Source: Methylobacterium hispanicum (GTDB lineage Bacteria; Pseudomonadota; Alphaproteobacteria; Rhizobiales; Beijerinckiaceae). Taken from it: DNA of 64,000 bases. A program made the position numbers and the translations under genes. The DNA lies in contig NZ_BPQO01000029.1 in the NCBI RefSeq assembly GCF_022179285.1, positions 1 through 64,000 on the forward strand. The letters are read 5' to 3'. Shown piece by piece: positions 7,844 to 15,801 of the stretch; within the stretch, counting starts at the first letter, position 1; each line of letters starts with the position of its first letter. The notes below the pieces were generated by a model that was not told the DNA's origin, did no database searches, and saw only the letters and a list, made by a program, of their open reading frames with translations.

Positions 7844-8569
7844 ATGCCGATCCCGACCATCGCTCTCGTCGCCCCCTCCGCGCCCAACATGATGGGCGAA
7901 GCCATCCAGATCCTGTCCGCGACCTTCCGCGAGATGATCTCCCTTCAGTCGACCTCGTTCCACGTCGTGGCGGTCGACAAGCCCGGCATCACGTGGCGCG
8001 AGGCCCGCGACATGGACAACGCCGTCCCCTCGGCGGAAGCCGGCGACATCGTCGTCGAGGTCGGCGAGGGACAGGACCTCGAGGCTCTCGCCCGCTCCCG
8101 CACCCTCAGCGACCTCGTCTGCGCCCGGATCGTCGGGCAGGTGCTGTACGAGCGCGAGGCCGACGCCGACCACCGGGGCGATGAAGGCAAGCTGCTCTTC
8201 ACGACCGCGGCCATGCTCCTCCTGCTGTCGAACCGGGACGACTGGCGCGTCGCCGCCGGCCCCAACGAGTGGGGGCACGTCTATCTCTACGACGGCATCG
8301 TCGATCACGCGTTCTACAAGACGTTCGACGAGATCGACGGCCGCCGCACGCTCCAGCACGTCTGCGACTTCGAGAAGCGCATGGAGCCGATGCTCCTCGC
8401 CATCGAGCCCATCGTCGCCGAGTGCTTCGAGGACAGCGCCCAGGGCTGGTACCCGCTCCCGCACCTCGCCGGCACGATCGGCCAAAGCATCCGCGAGCTC
8501 GTGGCCTTCGGCCTGAAGCACAGCGGCCAGGAGATCCAGCCCGCGCCCGCTCTGGCCGCGATCGCCTGA
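7844..8569 (+). CDS. Hypothetical protein, 241 aa
   Basis: The start at 7844 has an AGGA about 9 bases upstream; the frame stays open further 5' but loses coding-type codon use there. The protein begins MPIPTIALVAPSAPNMMGEA and has a hydrophobic helix TAAMLLLLSN near residue 125, too short to be a clear membrane span. It is acidic overall, without a known motif. A strong bidirectional hairpin follows at 8612, so it is probably a single-gene transcript. Confidence 0.75.
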   Translation: MPIPTIALVAPSAPNMMGEAIQILSATFREMISLQSTSFHVVAVDKPGITWREARDMDNAVPSAEAGDIVVEVGEGQDLEALARSRTLSDLVCARIVGQVLYEREADADHRGDEGKLLFTTAAMLLLLSNRDDWRVAAGPNEWGHVYLYDGIVDHAFYKTFDEIDGRRTLQHVCDFEKRMEPMLLAIEPIVAECFEDSAQGWYPLPHLAGTIGQSIRELVAFGLKHSGQEIQPAPALAAIA

Positions 8570-8611
8570 GACGCTCCGTACCGCCGACCGACCCGGTCCG
8601 CCTGGATCGGG

Positions 8612-8639
8612 AAAGCCCGGGACCCAGTCCCGGGCTTTT
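8612..8639 (+). terminator. Rho-independent terminator
   Basis: AAAGCCCGGGA and TCCCGGGCTTT form a perfect 11-bp stem with a 5-base loop, followed by T. It has A/T tracts on both sides and lies 43 bp after the stop at 8569. Confidence 0.9.
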
Positions 8640-8644
8640 GCTAT

Positions 8645-8674
8645 CGAAGGAATGAATCGGCGTACGAAGGAACG
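8645..8674 (+). promoter_or_regulatory. Tandem CGAAGGAAYG motifs 20 bp apart
   Basis: CGAAGGAATG (8645-8654) and CGAAGGAACG (8665-8674) are direct repeats with exactly 20 bp from start to start, about two turns of the helix. They sit between the terminator at 8612 and the gene at 8712. Same-face spacing is what a cooperative DNA-binding protein would use. Confidence 0.6.
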
Positions 8675-8711
8675 GCTCGACAACCCTCCGGATCCGGGTC
8701 ATCTCGGATGC

Positions 8712-9713
8712 ATGGCCCTCTCCATCGAAGCATCCGTCCAGGCCGCACTCCGTCGGACGGTCTTCCACGCCGGACGCGCCTCCGCCGCCTACGACGCCTC
8801 CGGCCTCGGCGTGGCGATCGACGCGTTGAGGCGCAGACGCGAAGCCTTGTGGACCACCGAGGCCGAAGGCTTCGCGCCCGTCGCCATGGAGGAGCTGTGC
8901 CGCCTGCTCTCCGAGGACGCGGCCACCCACGTCGGGAAAAGCGCCCGCTTCGCGAGAGCCGCGCATGCCTCCCTCGTCCGCGAAGCCGGCCTGCGCCAAG
9001 CGGCCATCGGCCCGGCCGATCTGTTCGACCTCGCCGACGACATGGCGGCGGGCCTCCTCGGCGGCGGCCGCTCCCTCCGTCCCGACCCGGCCAACCTTTC
9101 CGATGCCGGCGTCGAGACGGCGGCCGACATGCAGGCCATCGTCCAATCGATGGCCGAGGCCCTCGCCGACGCGGAGCGGAGCGGCGAGCCGGCCGATGCG
9201 GCCGAATTCCTGCGCTGGGTCCTGCGACGACCCGATCTCAACCAAGCGGATCGCCACGCCCGCCGGCTCGTGCGCGTGCTGTCGCTGCGGCTTTCGCAGC
9301 GGACGATCGGCTTCCCCGCAGGACTGTCCCGGGGCCTCGCCCAGCACCGGGGCACGCTCATGGATACGGTCGAGGATCGCGACGTCTTCCTGCGCATGCT
9401 GCTCGCCCATTGGCAGCTCGATCTCGAGGCCACGGGCCGCCAGATCGGCGACGTGGAGCGGCTGCGCCGCAACCTCGTCGAGGACGTCCACCGCCGCTAC
9501 CGCCGCCGATCGCCGCTCGTCGAGCCGATGGTCGACTACCTGCTCTCGAACCCGGTCTCCTCCATCGGCAGCGCGGCGCGGACCCTGGACATCACCGGGC
9601 GCGGCGCGGGTCTGATCTTCTCCAGGCTGACGGCCGCAGGCATCCTCCGACAGCAGGACGAGAAGCAGAAGAACCGCACGTTCGTCTGCCCGCGCGCCGC
9701 GGAGGCGGTCTGA
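8712..9713 (+). CDS. Hypothetical protein with C-terminal winged helix, 333 aa
   Basis: The last 60 residues (VEPMVDYLLSNPVSSIGSAA, then a helix GRGAGLIFSRLTAAGILRQQ and a basic wing) look like the winged-helix ending common in Fic-type and DUF1612-type proteins. I see no HPFxxGNGR Fic motif, so a catalytic Fic role is unlikely. The rest is helical and rich in Ala, Arg and Leu. The start is uncertain: 8712 (MALSIEASVQ) fits the codon bias; an ATG at 8652 lies inside the upstream motif. It overlaps the next gene by TGATG-type coupling. Probably DNA-binding; the function is unknown. Confidence 0.75.
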   Translation: MALSIEASVQAALRRTVFHAGRASAAYDASGLGVAIDALRRRREALWTTEAEGFAPVAMEELCRLLSEDAATHVGKSARFARAAHASLVREAGLRQAAIGPADLFDLADDMAAGLLGGGRSLRPDPANLSDAGVETAADMQAIVQSMAEALADAERSGEPADAAEFLRWVLRRPDLNQADRHARRLVRVLSLRLSQRTIGFPAGLSRGLAQHRGTLMDTVEDRDVFLRMLLAHWQLDLEATGRQIGDVERLRRNLVEDVHRRYRRRSPLVEPMVDYLLSNPVSSIGSAARTLDITGRGAGLIFSRLTAAGILRQQDEKQKNRTFVCPRAAEAV

Positions 9714-9994
9714 TGCCCGGGCCGCTCGACGACGTCCTCGCCTCCATCGGGGACGCGCTGGACCGGGTGCGCGATCTCCAGGCCGAGAGGGCTCCCGACT
9801 GCGTCTCCATCCTCGACGTGCTCGTGACGGCCGATGCCGACGATCTCGTCGTGGAGGCACTCGGATCGGACGGCGAGACCGTGACGCCGGTCGCCCGCGT
9901 CTCGGCGGCGGCGCCCCGCGACGCCGCCAGGATCGCCCTGACGCACGCCCTGACGCGGCTCGTGGCCCGCGCGATCGAGATCGGAGACCGCTGA
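9713..9994 (+). CDS. Small hypothetical protein, 93 aa
   Basis: The ATG overlaps the stop codon of the preceding gene (TGATG), indicating translational coupling. The protein begins MPGPLDDVLASIGDALDRVR and shows two helices flanking strands (CVSILDVLVTADADDLVVEAL), a compact alpha/beta fold. The family is not recognised. Its stop is 2 bases before the lytic transglycosylase start, so it belongs to the same operon. Confidence 0.75.
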   Translation: MPGPLDDVLASIGDALDRVRDLQAERAPDCVSILDVLVTADADDLVVEALGSDGETVTPVARVSAAAPRDAARIALTHALTRLVARAIEIGDR

Positions 9995-9996
9995 CG

Positions 9997-11169
9997 ATGA
10001 AGCGCCTTCTCGCCGCGCTGGCGATCGCCCTGGTCCCGACGGCGGCAACCGCCGAGAGCAAGGAGTTCGCCCGGCTCCGCAACGTCGCCATGGACAGCGC
10101 CCACCGCGGCGCCGTCGTCGAAGCCTACGCGGCGGCCCGCGGCATCATGGCCGGACGGCACGCGATGGACGGGAGCTTCCTCTCGGGCATGATCGCCCTT
10201 CGCTACCTGAACCGCGCGGACCTCGCGGCCGAGCACTTCAAGCAGATGGCGATGCTGACGGACGAGCCGGCCGAGAAGTCGAAGGCGGGCTTCTGGCTCG
10301 GACGGGCGCTCTCGGCCATGGGTCGTTCCGAAGACGCCGGGAAGGCCTACCACGCCGCCGCGCAGCACGCGCACACCTTCTACGGCCAAGCCGCCGCCGC
10401 GAGAGCGGGCGTCAAGATCGAGCTGCCCGCCGCCGCGCGACGGCTCGCGACGGCGGGCGACGTCCAGGCGGCCCTGGCCACCACGGAGGGTCAGCTGGCG
10501 AAAGCGGCCCAGGCGGCCGGCGACAAGGCGGTGCGCAACGCGGCCCTGCGGCGCATCGCTTCGGGAGACGCGCGCCGGCTCGTCATCGGCTGCGGCGTGG
10601 CGAACGAGATCGGCGCCTACGACTACGCGGTCGATCTCGCGCGCCAGGGCGAGCGGAGCGGCATCTCGCTGGTCGATTGCGGCTGGCCCCAGGTGCGGAT
10701 CGGGTGGACCGATCCGCGAGGTCCGCGCGAGCTCGTGTGGGCGGTAGCCCGCGAGGAATCGAAGTTCGACCAGATCCAGACGAGCGGGAAGGGCGCCCAG
10801 GGGTTCATGCAGGTCATGCCGGGGACCGCGCAGCACGTCGGGCGTCGGGCAGGCGTCGCCATCGATCCGATCCAGATGCGGATCAACCGGGACTACAACG
10901 TGGCGGTCGGATCGAACTATCTCGCCGGGCTGCTGGCGCAGTTCGCCGGCAATCCCGTCCTGGCGGTCGCCGCCTACAACGCCGGCCCGCAGCGCGTGAA
11001 CGAATGGATGGCCGCGCGCGGAGACCCTCGGACCGGAGCCGTCGACGTCATAGATTGGGTCGAGGAGATCCCGTTCCTCGAGACCCGCAGCTACGTCAAG
11101 AAGGTGGTGGCCAACTATCTGGTCTACTTGGCGAAGAAGAACGTCCAGTCAGCATCCGCCGGCAACTGA
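9997..11169 (+). CDS. Soluble lytic murein transglycosylase-like protein
   Basis: A signal peptide (MKRLLAALAIALVPTAATA) leads a 390-residue protein. Residues 25-230 are helical repeats like the superhelical U-domain of Slt70. The C-terminal part has the SLT signatures: the catalytic glutamate in VAREESKFD (about residue 251), GFMQVMPGTA and AAYNAGP. Such enzymes cut the glycan strand of peptidoglycan to give 1,6-anhydro ends in the periplasm. The gene is coupled to the two genes upstream. On plasmids and phages these enzymes often open the wall for secretion or DNA transfer; here that is only a possibility, as no transfer genes are visible. Confidence 0.93.
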   Translation: MKRLLAALAIALVPTAATAESKEFARLRNVAMDSAHRGAVVEAYAAARGIMAGRHAMDGSFLSGMIALRYLNRADLAAEHFKQMAMLTDEPAEKSKAGFWLGRALSAMGRSEDAGKAYHAAAQHAHTFYGQAAAARAGVKIELPAAARRLATAGDVQAALATTEGQLAKAAQAAGDKAVRNAALRRIASGDARRLVIGCGVANEIGAYDYAVDLARQGERSGISLVDCGWPQVRIGWTDPRGPRELVWAVAREESKFDQIQTSGKGAQGFMQVMPGTAQHVGRRAGVAIDPIQMRINRDYNVAVGSNYLAGLLAQFAGNPVLAVAAYNAGPQRVNEWMAARGDPRTGAVDVIDWVEEIPFLETRSYVKKVVANYLVYLAKKNVQSASAGN

Positions 11170-11289
11170 AACCGGCCCGATGCGCAAGGCGCTTCGACCC
11201 GAGCGCCGCCGAACCTCGGGCACGCGGGACGTTCCCCGCGGCGTCGAAAACCCGAACGGCGCCGACCGCCCCGCTTCGCGACGCTCCGC

Positions 11290-12264
11290 CTACCAGCGTC
11301 GGACGGAAGGAGCGCTCGGCGGATGCTCGGGCGACGCCTCGCCGTATTCGATCGGCGGCGGGGGAGCATATCCCAGCGCCGCCGCGGGCGGCTTCCTCGC
11401 GACCGGAGCGGCGGAATAGACGTCGTCGGCCACCGTCACGATTGCCGGCCCCGAGCCCTGCAAGCCGGCCTGAGCGGGCGGCCGGACCGCGGCGAGAGAC
11501 GGCTCCGGAGACTGGGCCGGCGGCTGCGGATGGATCGGCGTTTCCGAGGGCGCCGCCGGGGCGGCGGGCAAGGGCGCCCGGGCCTGGAACAGGGAGGCGA
11601 AGGGGTTCCGCTCGAAGCCCGCGGTCGCCGCAGGCGGAGCCTGCGGCTCGGGCTGAGACGCGACGAGGCCATCGTTCGGTTCGGCGCCCGGAAGGGCCGC
11701 CAAGTCCCGTCCGGCCCGCGCGGACGCGACCACGTCCGCGGGAACGGGCTCCCCGATCCGCATCGAGGGGACGAAGCGGTCAGCCGCGGCGATCGTCCGC
11801 TCGGCGCCGCCGTCGGCCTCGATCAAGAGAGCGAGATGGCGTCGGTCGAAGGCGATCCGCGCACCGGGGACCGAGCCCGCCGTCGGAATGGGGCCGGAGA
11901 GCGCACGGGAAAGCCTCTGCTCGTCAGCGCCCGGAACCAGACGCGCCACCGCCTCGGGGTCCTGAAGGAGGAGCTGGTCGCGCCCGAGCCGAGCGACGGC
12001 CATGCCGACCTTGCGTCCACCGCTCCGGACCGCCAGGACGGTGCCTACGGCCTGCCGGTCGACCGTTCGCGCCCTCTGCGGATCGTTCGGATCGAGACCT
12101 GCCACGGCGAAGATGCGGCGCACCTCGGCATCGACCTTGGACGATCCGGCCGGCGGATCGGCCGGCGAAGCCCGCTGGGTCGTTCCTACGCCATGCTGCG
12201 ATACGCAGCCTGCGAGAAGTGCGGCGGCGGCAACGGTCAACGAGAGTCGGACGAGCGGTCTCAT
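11290..12264 (-). CDS. Predicted lipoprotein with proline-rich C-terminus
   Basis: The N-terminus (MRPLVRLSLTVAAAALLAGC) is a lipoprotein signal with the lipobox LLAGC, so the mature protein should begin with a lipidated Cys and sit on the outer or inner membrane. Residues 40-200 are probably globular (VRRIFAVAGLDPNDPQRA; VARLGRDQLLLQDPEAVARL). From about 205 the chain is rich in Pro, Ala and Gln and probably disordered. No family is recognised. A minus-oriented motif copy lies 19 bases before the ATG. It is convergent with the transglycosylase. Confidence 0.82.
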   Translation of the reverse strand: MRPLVRLSLTVAAAALLAGCVSQHGVGTTQRASPADPPAGSSKVDAEVRRIFAVAGLDPNDPQRARTVDRQAVGTVLAVRSGGRKVGMAVARLGRDQLLLQDPEAVARLVPGADEQRLSRALSGPIPTAGSVPGARIAFDRRHLALLIEADGGAERTIAAADRFVPSMRIGEPVPADVVASARAGRDLAALPGAEPNDGLVASQPEPQAPPAATAGFERNPFASLFQARAPLPAAPAAPSETPIHPQPPAQSPEPSLAAVRPPAQAGLQGSGPAIVTVADDVYSAAPVARKPPAAALGYAPPPPIEYGEASPEHPPSAPSVRRW

Positions 12265-12283
12265 CGGTTCCGGCTGTCCGCTC

Positions 12284-12293
12284 CATTCCTTCG
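12284..12293 (-). promoter_or_regulatory. CGAAGGAAYG motif, minus-oriented
   Basis: CGAAGGAATG on the minus strand, 19 bases before the lipoprotein start at 12264. A second copy of opposite orientation is at 12338 in the same divergent gap. Confidence 0.6.
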
Positions 12294-12337
12294 CACGGCA
12301 TCGACCACAGCATGGAACCGCATGTGGATCAAGGCCG

Positions 12338-12347
12338 CAAAGGAATG
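12338..12347 (+). promoter_or_regulatory. CAAAGGAATG motif, plus-oriented
   Basis: CAAAGGAATG lies 84 bases before the gene at 12432 and points towards it. A related CAAGGAAGG follows at about 12402. Confidence 0.55.
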
Positions 12348-12431
12348 GGATATTGCCGGAACGTTAACCGCACGGGCGGTTCCGGTCCCTTCGGTGTTTC
12401 GCAAGGAAGGCCTCCGGTGTAGCATCCGACC

Positions 12432-12869
12432 ATGCGCCGCCTTGCACCAACGCTTCTCGCACTCCTCGTCGCCGGGCCGGCCGCCGGCGAAGTCGATCGG
12501 GACCCGGCCCTGGGCCCCTGGTGGAGCGCGCCATCCGTGCAGCTGGCCTTTCAGCCGGAGGAGAGCGACGGTACCGGAACGGGCAGCTTCCTGCTGCCGT
12601 TCGTCGACCTCGACCGCACGGGCGACGGGTACCGGGTCTCGCTGACGTCGCAGCGCGTGACGCCGGACGAAACGCTGCCCATGCCGGAATGCGAGACGTC
12701 CGGATCGGCGGGCGTCGTCGGGGCCGGACGCCTCGTCGGCGAGGTCGGGCGCTACGGACGCATCCTCTTCAGCGACCAGGGAGGCGGCGTCGTGCGCATC
12801 GACTTCGAGCGTACCGAGGGATGCGCCCGTTCCGGACGATATCTCGCCACATGGACTGCGCCGCACTGA
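12432..12869 (+). CDS. Small secreted protein, 145 aa
   Basis: MRRLAPTLLALLVAGPAAGE is a Sec signal peptide with a likely cut near residue 19. The mature part is beta-rich with two cysteines (C91, C129) that could form a disulphide in the periplasm, and no membrane segment. The family is not recognised. It is followed 15 bp later by another secreted protein, so they probably form an envelope operon. Confidence 0.78.
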   Translation: MRRLAPTLLALLVAGPAAGEVDRDPALGPWWSAPSVQLAFQPEESDGTGTGSFLLPFVDLDRTGDGYRVSLTSQRVTPDETLPMPECETSGSAGVVGAGRLVGEVGRYGRILFSDQGGGVVRIDFERTEGCARSGRYLATWTAPH

Positions 12870-12884
12870 AAGGATTCGATCGCG

Positions 12885-13334
12885 ATGACCCTCGTCCGCC
12901 CCCTCGTCCGCGCAGTCGCTCTGCTGCTGCTCGCCGCCTCGGCCGCGACGGCCCAGTCCATCACCCGGGAAGGACCCGAGAAACCGGCGATCAAGCTGGA
13001 ATATGCGAAGCGGGCCGCCTCAGACGCGGAGTACTCCCGGTTCTGGCAGGACGCCTTGTCTCAGATCCCCGCCGCGGTGCTCGACGGCGCCAAGGTCCCG
13101 AGCGAGATCTACGCGACCAGCGTCAAGTTCCCCAACGGTCGCACGCTGACCTTCACCATGCTGGCCGCGCCCGCGATGTGCGGCAGCCAGGATTGCGCCG
13201 AGCGGATCCTCGAGGATGGCCGCCTGATCTATGCCGGGCAGGTCTGCACGAACGTCGAAGGTCACTTCGTATCGACCGACGCCGACACGTTCGTCGCCTG
13301 TGGACGGCCCTACGCGATCCCGCCCAAGCGCTGA
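12885..13334 (+). CDS. Small secreted protein, 149 aa
   Basis: A signal peptide (MTLVRPLVRAVALLLLAASA, cut near the AAT-AQ site) precedes a domain with strands and three cysteines in CGSQDC and QVCTNVE. The upstream GAAAGGA gives the ribosome binding site. The family is not recognised; the layout suggests a periplasmic partner of its neighbours. The 84-bp gap after it holds two motif copies. Confidence 0.78.
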   Translation: MTLVRPLVRAVALLLLAASAATAQSITREGPEKPAIKLEYAKRAASDAEYSRFWQDALSQIPAAVLDGAKVPSEIYATSVKFPNGRTLTFTMLAAPAMCGSQDCAERILEDGRLIYAGQVCTNVEGHFVSTDADTFVACGRPYAIPPKR

Positions 13335-13343
13335 GGCTCGAAC

Positions 13344-13408
13344 CGTTCCTTCAAGGGAGGGCTGGCATTCCGCGCCGACTGGCTGCAAGCTTGCGACTGG
13401 TTCCTTCC
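13344..13408 (-). promoter_or_regulatory. Two minus-oriented motif copies before the lysozyme/extensin gene
   Basis: CGTTCCTTCA (13344-13353) and GGTTCCTTCC (13399-13408) are reverse complements of the motif, placed before a plus-strand gene. They are among the few copies pointing away from the gene, which argues that the motif is not only a ribosome binding site. Confidence 0.5.
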
Positions 13409-13418
13409 TGAGGACATC

Positions 13419-15017
13419 ATGAGGCTTGCTGCGTTCCTTCTGTCCGCCGCGCTGACGGTGAGCGCCGGCACGATCGCGGCTGCTCAAGGCGCGACCGACG
13501 CCGGGGGCGCCACCGGGTCGGGCGGCTCGCAGAATTGCGGCGCGGACGCGTTCAAGAGCAACGTGGCCGGAAGCGAGTCCCAGGGTTCGGGCGGCTATCA
13601 GGCGCAGAACCAGTTCGGCTATCTCGGCAAATACCAGATGGGCGAGATGGCCCTGATCGACGCGGGCTACGCCAAGTTCGACGGAAACAGCGGCAACAAC
13701 CAGATCACCTGGACCGGCAAGGACGGTATCAATTCGAACGCCGATTTTCTCGGCAACGCCGCCGCCCAGGAGAACGCCTACAATGCGTACCTGAGCAACG
13801 GCTGGTCGCAGATCAAATCCTTCGGCTTGGACAAGTATGTCGGCCAGAGCTACAACGGTACGACGATCACCGAGTCGGGCCTTCTCAAGGGGATGCAGTT
13901 CGGCGGCGTCCGGATGAAGCAATTCTTCGCCAACGGCATGTCCTGCTCCGGGGGCGCCGGCACCGACGGCAACAACAAGTGCATCGGCGACTACATCACA
14001 AGCGGCAGCGGATTCGACGTCTCGTCGATCACGGGCGGCTCCGCCGCGTCGGGCGGCTCATGCGGAGGCGGTGGCGGCAACGGCGGCGGCCAAGGTGGGC
14101 AGAAGCCGAACGACCAAGGCAGCACGAACGCGGAATCGCGCACCTGCCCCCCGACCATGCAGATCATTCAGGGGGTCGATTGCGGCCGGTTCCCCGCACG
14201 GATCCAGGCCTTCTGCAACACCTACAAGCCGTATCTCATGACAATGCAGAAGTGCCAGGAGGCCGAGCGGTGGGCCAAAGGGCGCGGCACGGGGCAGCAT
14301 CGCGACAAATGCGCGAAGCAGTCCGACGCCCAGGGCACCATGTCATGGGGCTACGTGCTCGCGTGTTCGAAGGCCAAGGATGAGCCGGCGTTCAACTCGG
14401 GCAACCAGCTCAACGACCTCGACGGCAAGGGCGGCGGCAACGGTTCGGGCACGAGCTCGGACGGCTCTCCTGCGACCCCGGCTGGGAAGGCCGACGATCC
14501 GGGCTGCTACGACCGCCTCGAGAAGATGGGCGTCAAGTTCACCAGGCTGAACAAGATCACGAAGTCGGCGGGCGGCTACAACTGCGTGGTTCCCACCGCC
14601 ATGGCGGTCAAGAGCTTCTCCCGGACGACGCTGTCGAACCCCGGGGTCATCCTGAATTGCAACACGGCCGAAGCCTTCGAGAAGCTCTCCTCCCAGATCG
14701 GCGTGAGCAAGGTGACCTCCCTGGGCGGGTTCGTCTGCCGAGGCATCCACAACGGATCCGCCAGCGCCCGCAGCCGCCTGTCCGAACACGGCGAGGGCGT
14801 CGCCTTCGACGTGTCGGAGTGGCAGGGAAACGGGGGGACCTGGAGCCCTTCCTGGACCACGCGCTCGCATCCGACGTATCTCGCGGTGACGTCCAGAGGA
14901 CCAGGCGCCGGCTTCCGCTGCATCCTGACCCCCTGGTGGTACAAGTCGAAGGCGAACCCGCTGATCGTCGGGCACATCCACCTGGGGACGCGCGACAATT
15001 GCGCGCCGAAGATCTGA
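13419..15017 (+). CDS. Secreted fusion: lysozyme-like N-domain and extensin-like C-domain
   Basis: A signal peptide (MRLAAFLLSAALTVSAGTIA) leads 532 residues. Residues 45-190 resemble lysozyme-like muramidase regions: a glutamate in GSESQGSGGY followed by QFGYLGKYQMGEMALIDAGY, as in transglycosylase or cell-wall glycosidase repeats. A glycine-rich linker (about residues 205-230) and a Cys-rich segment follow. Residues 360-532 match the extensin-like family, with the M15-type metal motif in LSEHGEGVAFDVSEW and a late GHIHLGTRDNC. The protein thus appears to carry a glycan-cutting and a peptide-cutting module. The activities are inferred from the folds. Confidence 0.85.
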   Translation: MRLAAFLLSAALTVSAGTIAAAQGATDAGGATGSGGSQNCGADAFKSNVAGSESQGSGGYQAQNQFGYLGKYQMGEMALIDAGYAKFDGNSGNNQITWTGKDGINSNADFLGNAAAQENAYNAYLSNGWSQIKSFGLDKYVGQSYNGTTITESGLLKGMQFGGVRMKQFFANGMSCSGGAGTDGNNKCIGDYITSGSGFDVSSITGGSAASGGSCGGGGGNGGGQGGQKPNDQGSTNAESRTCPPTMQIIQGVDCGRFPARIQAFCNTYKPYLMTMQKCQEAERWAKGRGTGQHRDKCAKQSDAQGTMSWGYVLACSKAKDEPAFNSGNQLNDLDGKGGGNGSGTSSDGSPATPAGKADDPGCYDRLEKMGVKFTRLNKITKSAGGYNCVVPTAMAVKSFSRTTLSNPGVILNCNTAEAFEKLSSQIGVSKVTSLGGFVCRGIHNGSASARSRLSEHGEGVAFDVSEWQGNGGTWSPSWTTRSHPTYLAVTSRGPGAGFRCILTPWWYKSKANPLIVGHIHLGTRDNCAPKI

Positions 15018-15021
15018 AGCG

Positions 15022-15690
15022 ATGAAGCCGATCCGCATGATCCTGGCGGTCTTCGCCCTCGCGGCGGCCGCCTCGCCGACCTGGCCGGCGGAACTCGAGC
15101 TCCCGGCCGCCAGCAACGTCCCGAACATCGAGGAGCTGGAGAAGCCGGGCGAGGTCGCCGGCAACCCCGAATGGACCGCCGACGACATCGGCATGGAGAT
15201 CGACACGTATCTCGCCGAGGACCGTGGCTTCCAGGTCCTGGAGATGTTCATAAGGCAGGATCCGACGGCACCCGACTACGTCCTGGTGCGCGACGGGCTC
15301 CTCGGGCAGATCCTACCGGCACTGGCTGAGAGCAACCCGATCGGCCTGTCCTTCGTGCCCGTCGATCTCACCGGCGACGGCCTCGACGAGATGGTCGTCC
15401 AGATCACCTGCCCGTCGACCTGCGCCGACACCGAGGGGTGCCGCACCATCGTCTTCTCGTTCGACGACGAGAAGACGTGGCGCATCCTGCTGGACGTCAG
15501 GACCCAGGAAGTGGCGGTCAAGCGGGGCTGGGACGAACAGCCGAGCCGGATCGCGACGATCTCCGAGAAGGACGGCGTGCGCTTCCACCGCTACGAGGAC
15601 GGTCGCTTCGTCTCCTACGAGAACGTCCGCCGCAGCCACGACGAGATCAGGCGCGCTTCCATGTCGCCGCCCCCCGTCCCCAAACCCTGA
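15022..15690 (+). CDS. Secreted hypothetical protein, 222 aa
   Basis: It starts 4 bases after the previous stop and has a signal peptide (MKPIRMILAVFALAAAASPT). Around residues 110-130 the chain reads LSFVPVDLTGDGLDEMVVQI, a DxTGDGxDE loop like those in FG-GAP or calcium-binding repeats. Three cysteines cluster at CPSTCADTEGC. It probably acts in the periplasm together with the wall enzyme encoded just upstream. The family is unknown. Confidence 0.8.
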   Translation: MKPIRMILAVFALAAAASPTWPAELELPAASNVPNIEELEKPGEVAGNPEWTADDIGMEIDTYLAEDRGFQVLEMFIRQDPTAPDYVLVRDGLLGQILPALAESNPIGLSFVPVDLTGDGLDEMVVQITCPSTCADTEGCRTIVFSFDDEKTWRILLDVRTQEVAVKRGWDEQPSRIATISEKDGVRFHRYEDGRFVSYENVRRSHDEIRRASMSPPPVPKP

Positions 15691-15801
15691 GGCCCAGCCG
15701 CTTCACCACCGGCCAGCGTCCGATCATCATCCGAAAGGCCCGGGGCGATTCGCCGACGGACGAAGCGTCATCCCGGGCCGGATCACGGGGAGGGCGCTGC
15801 G

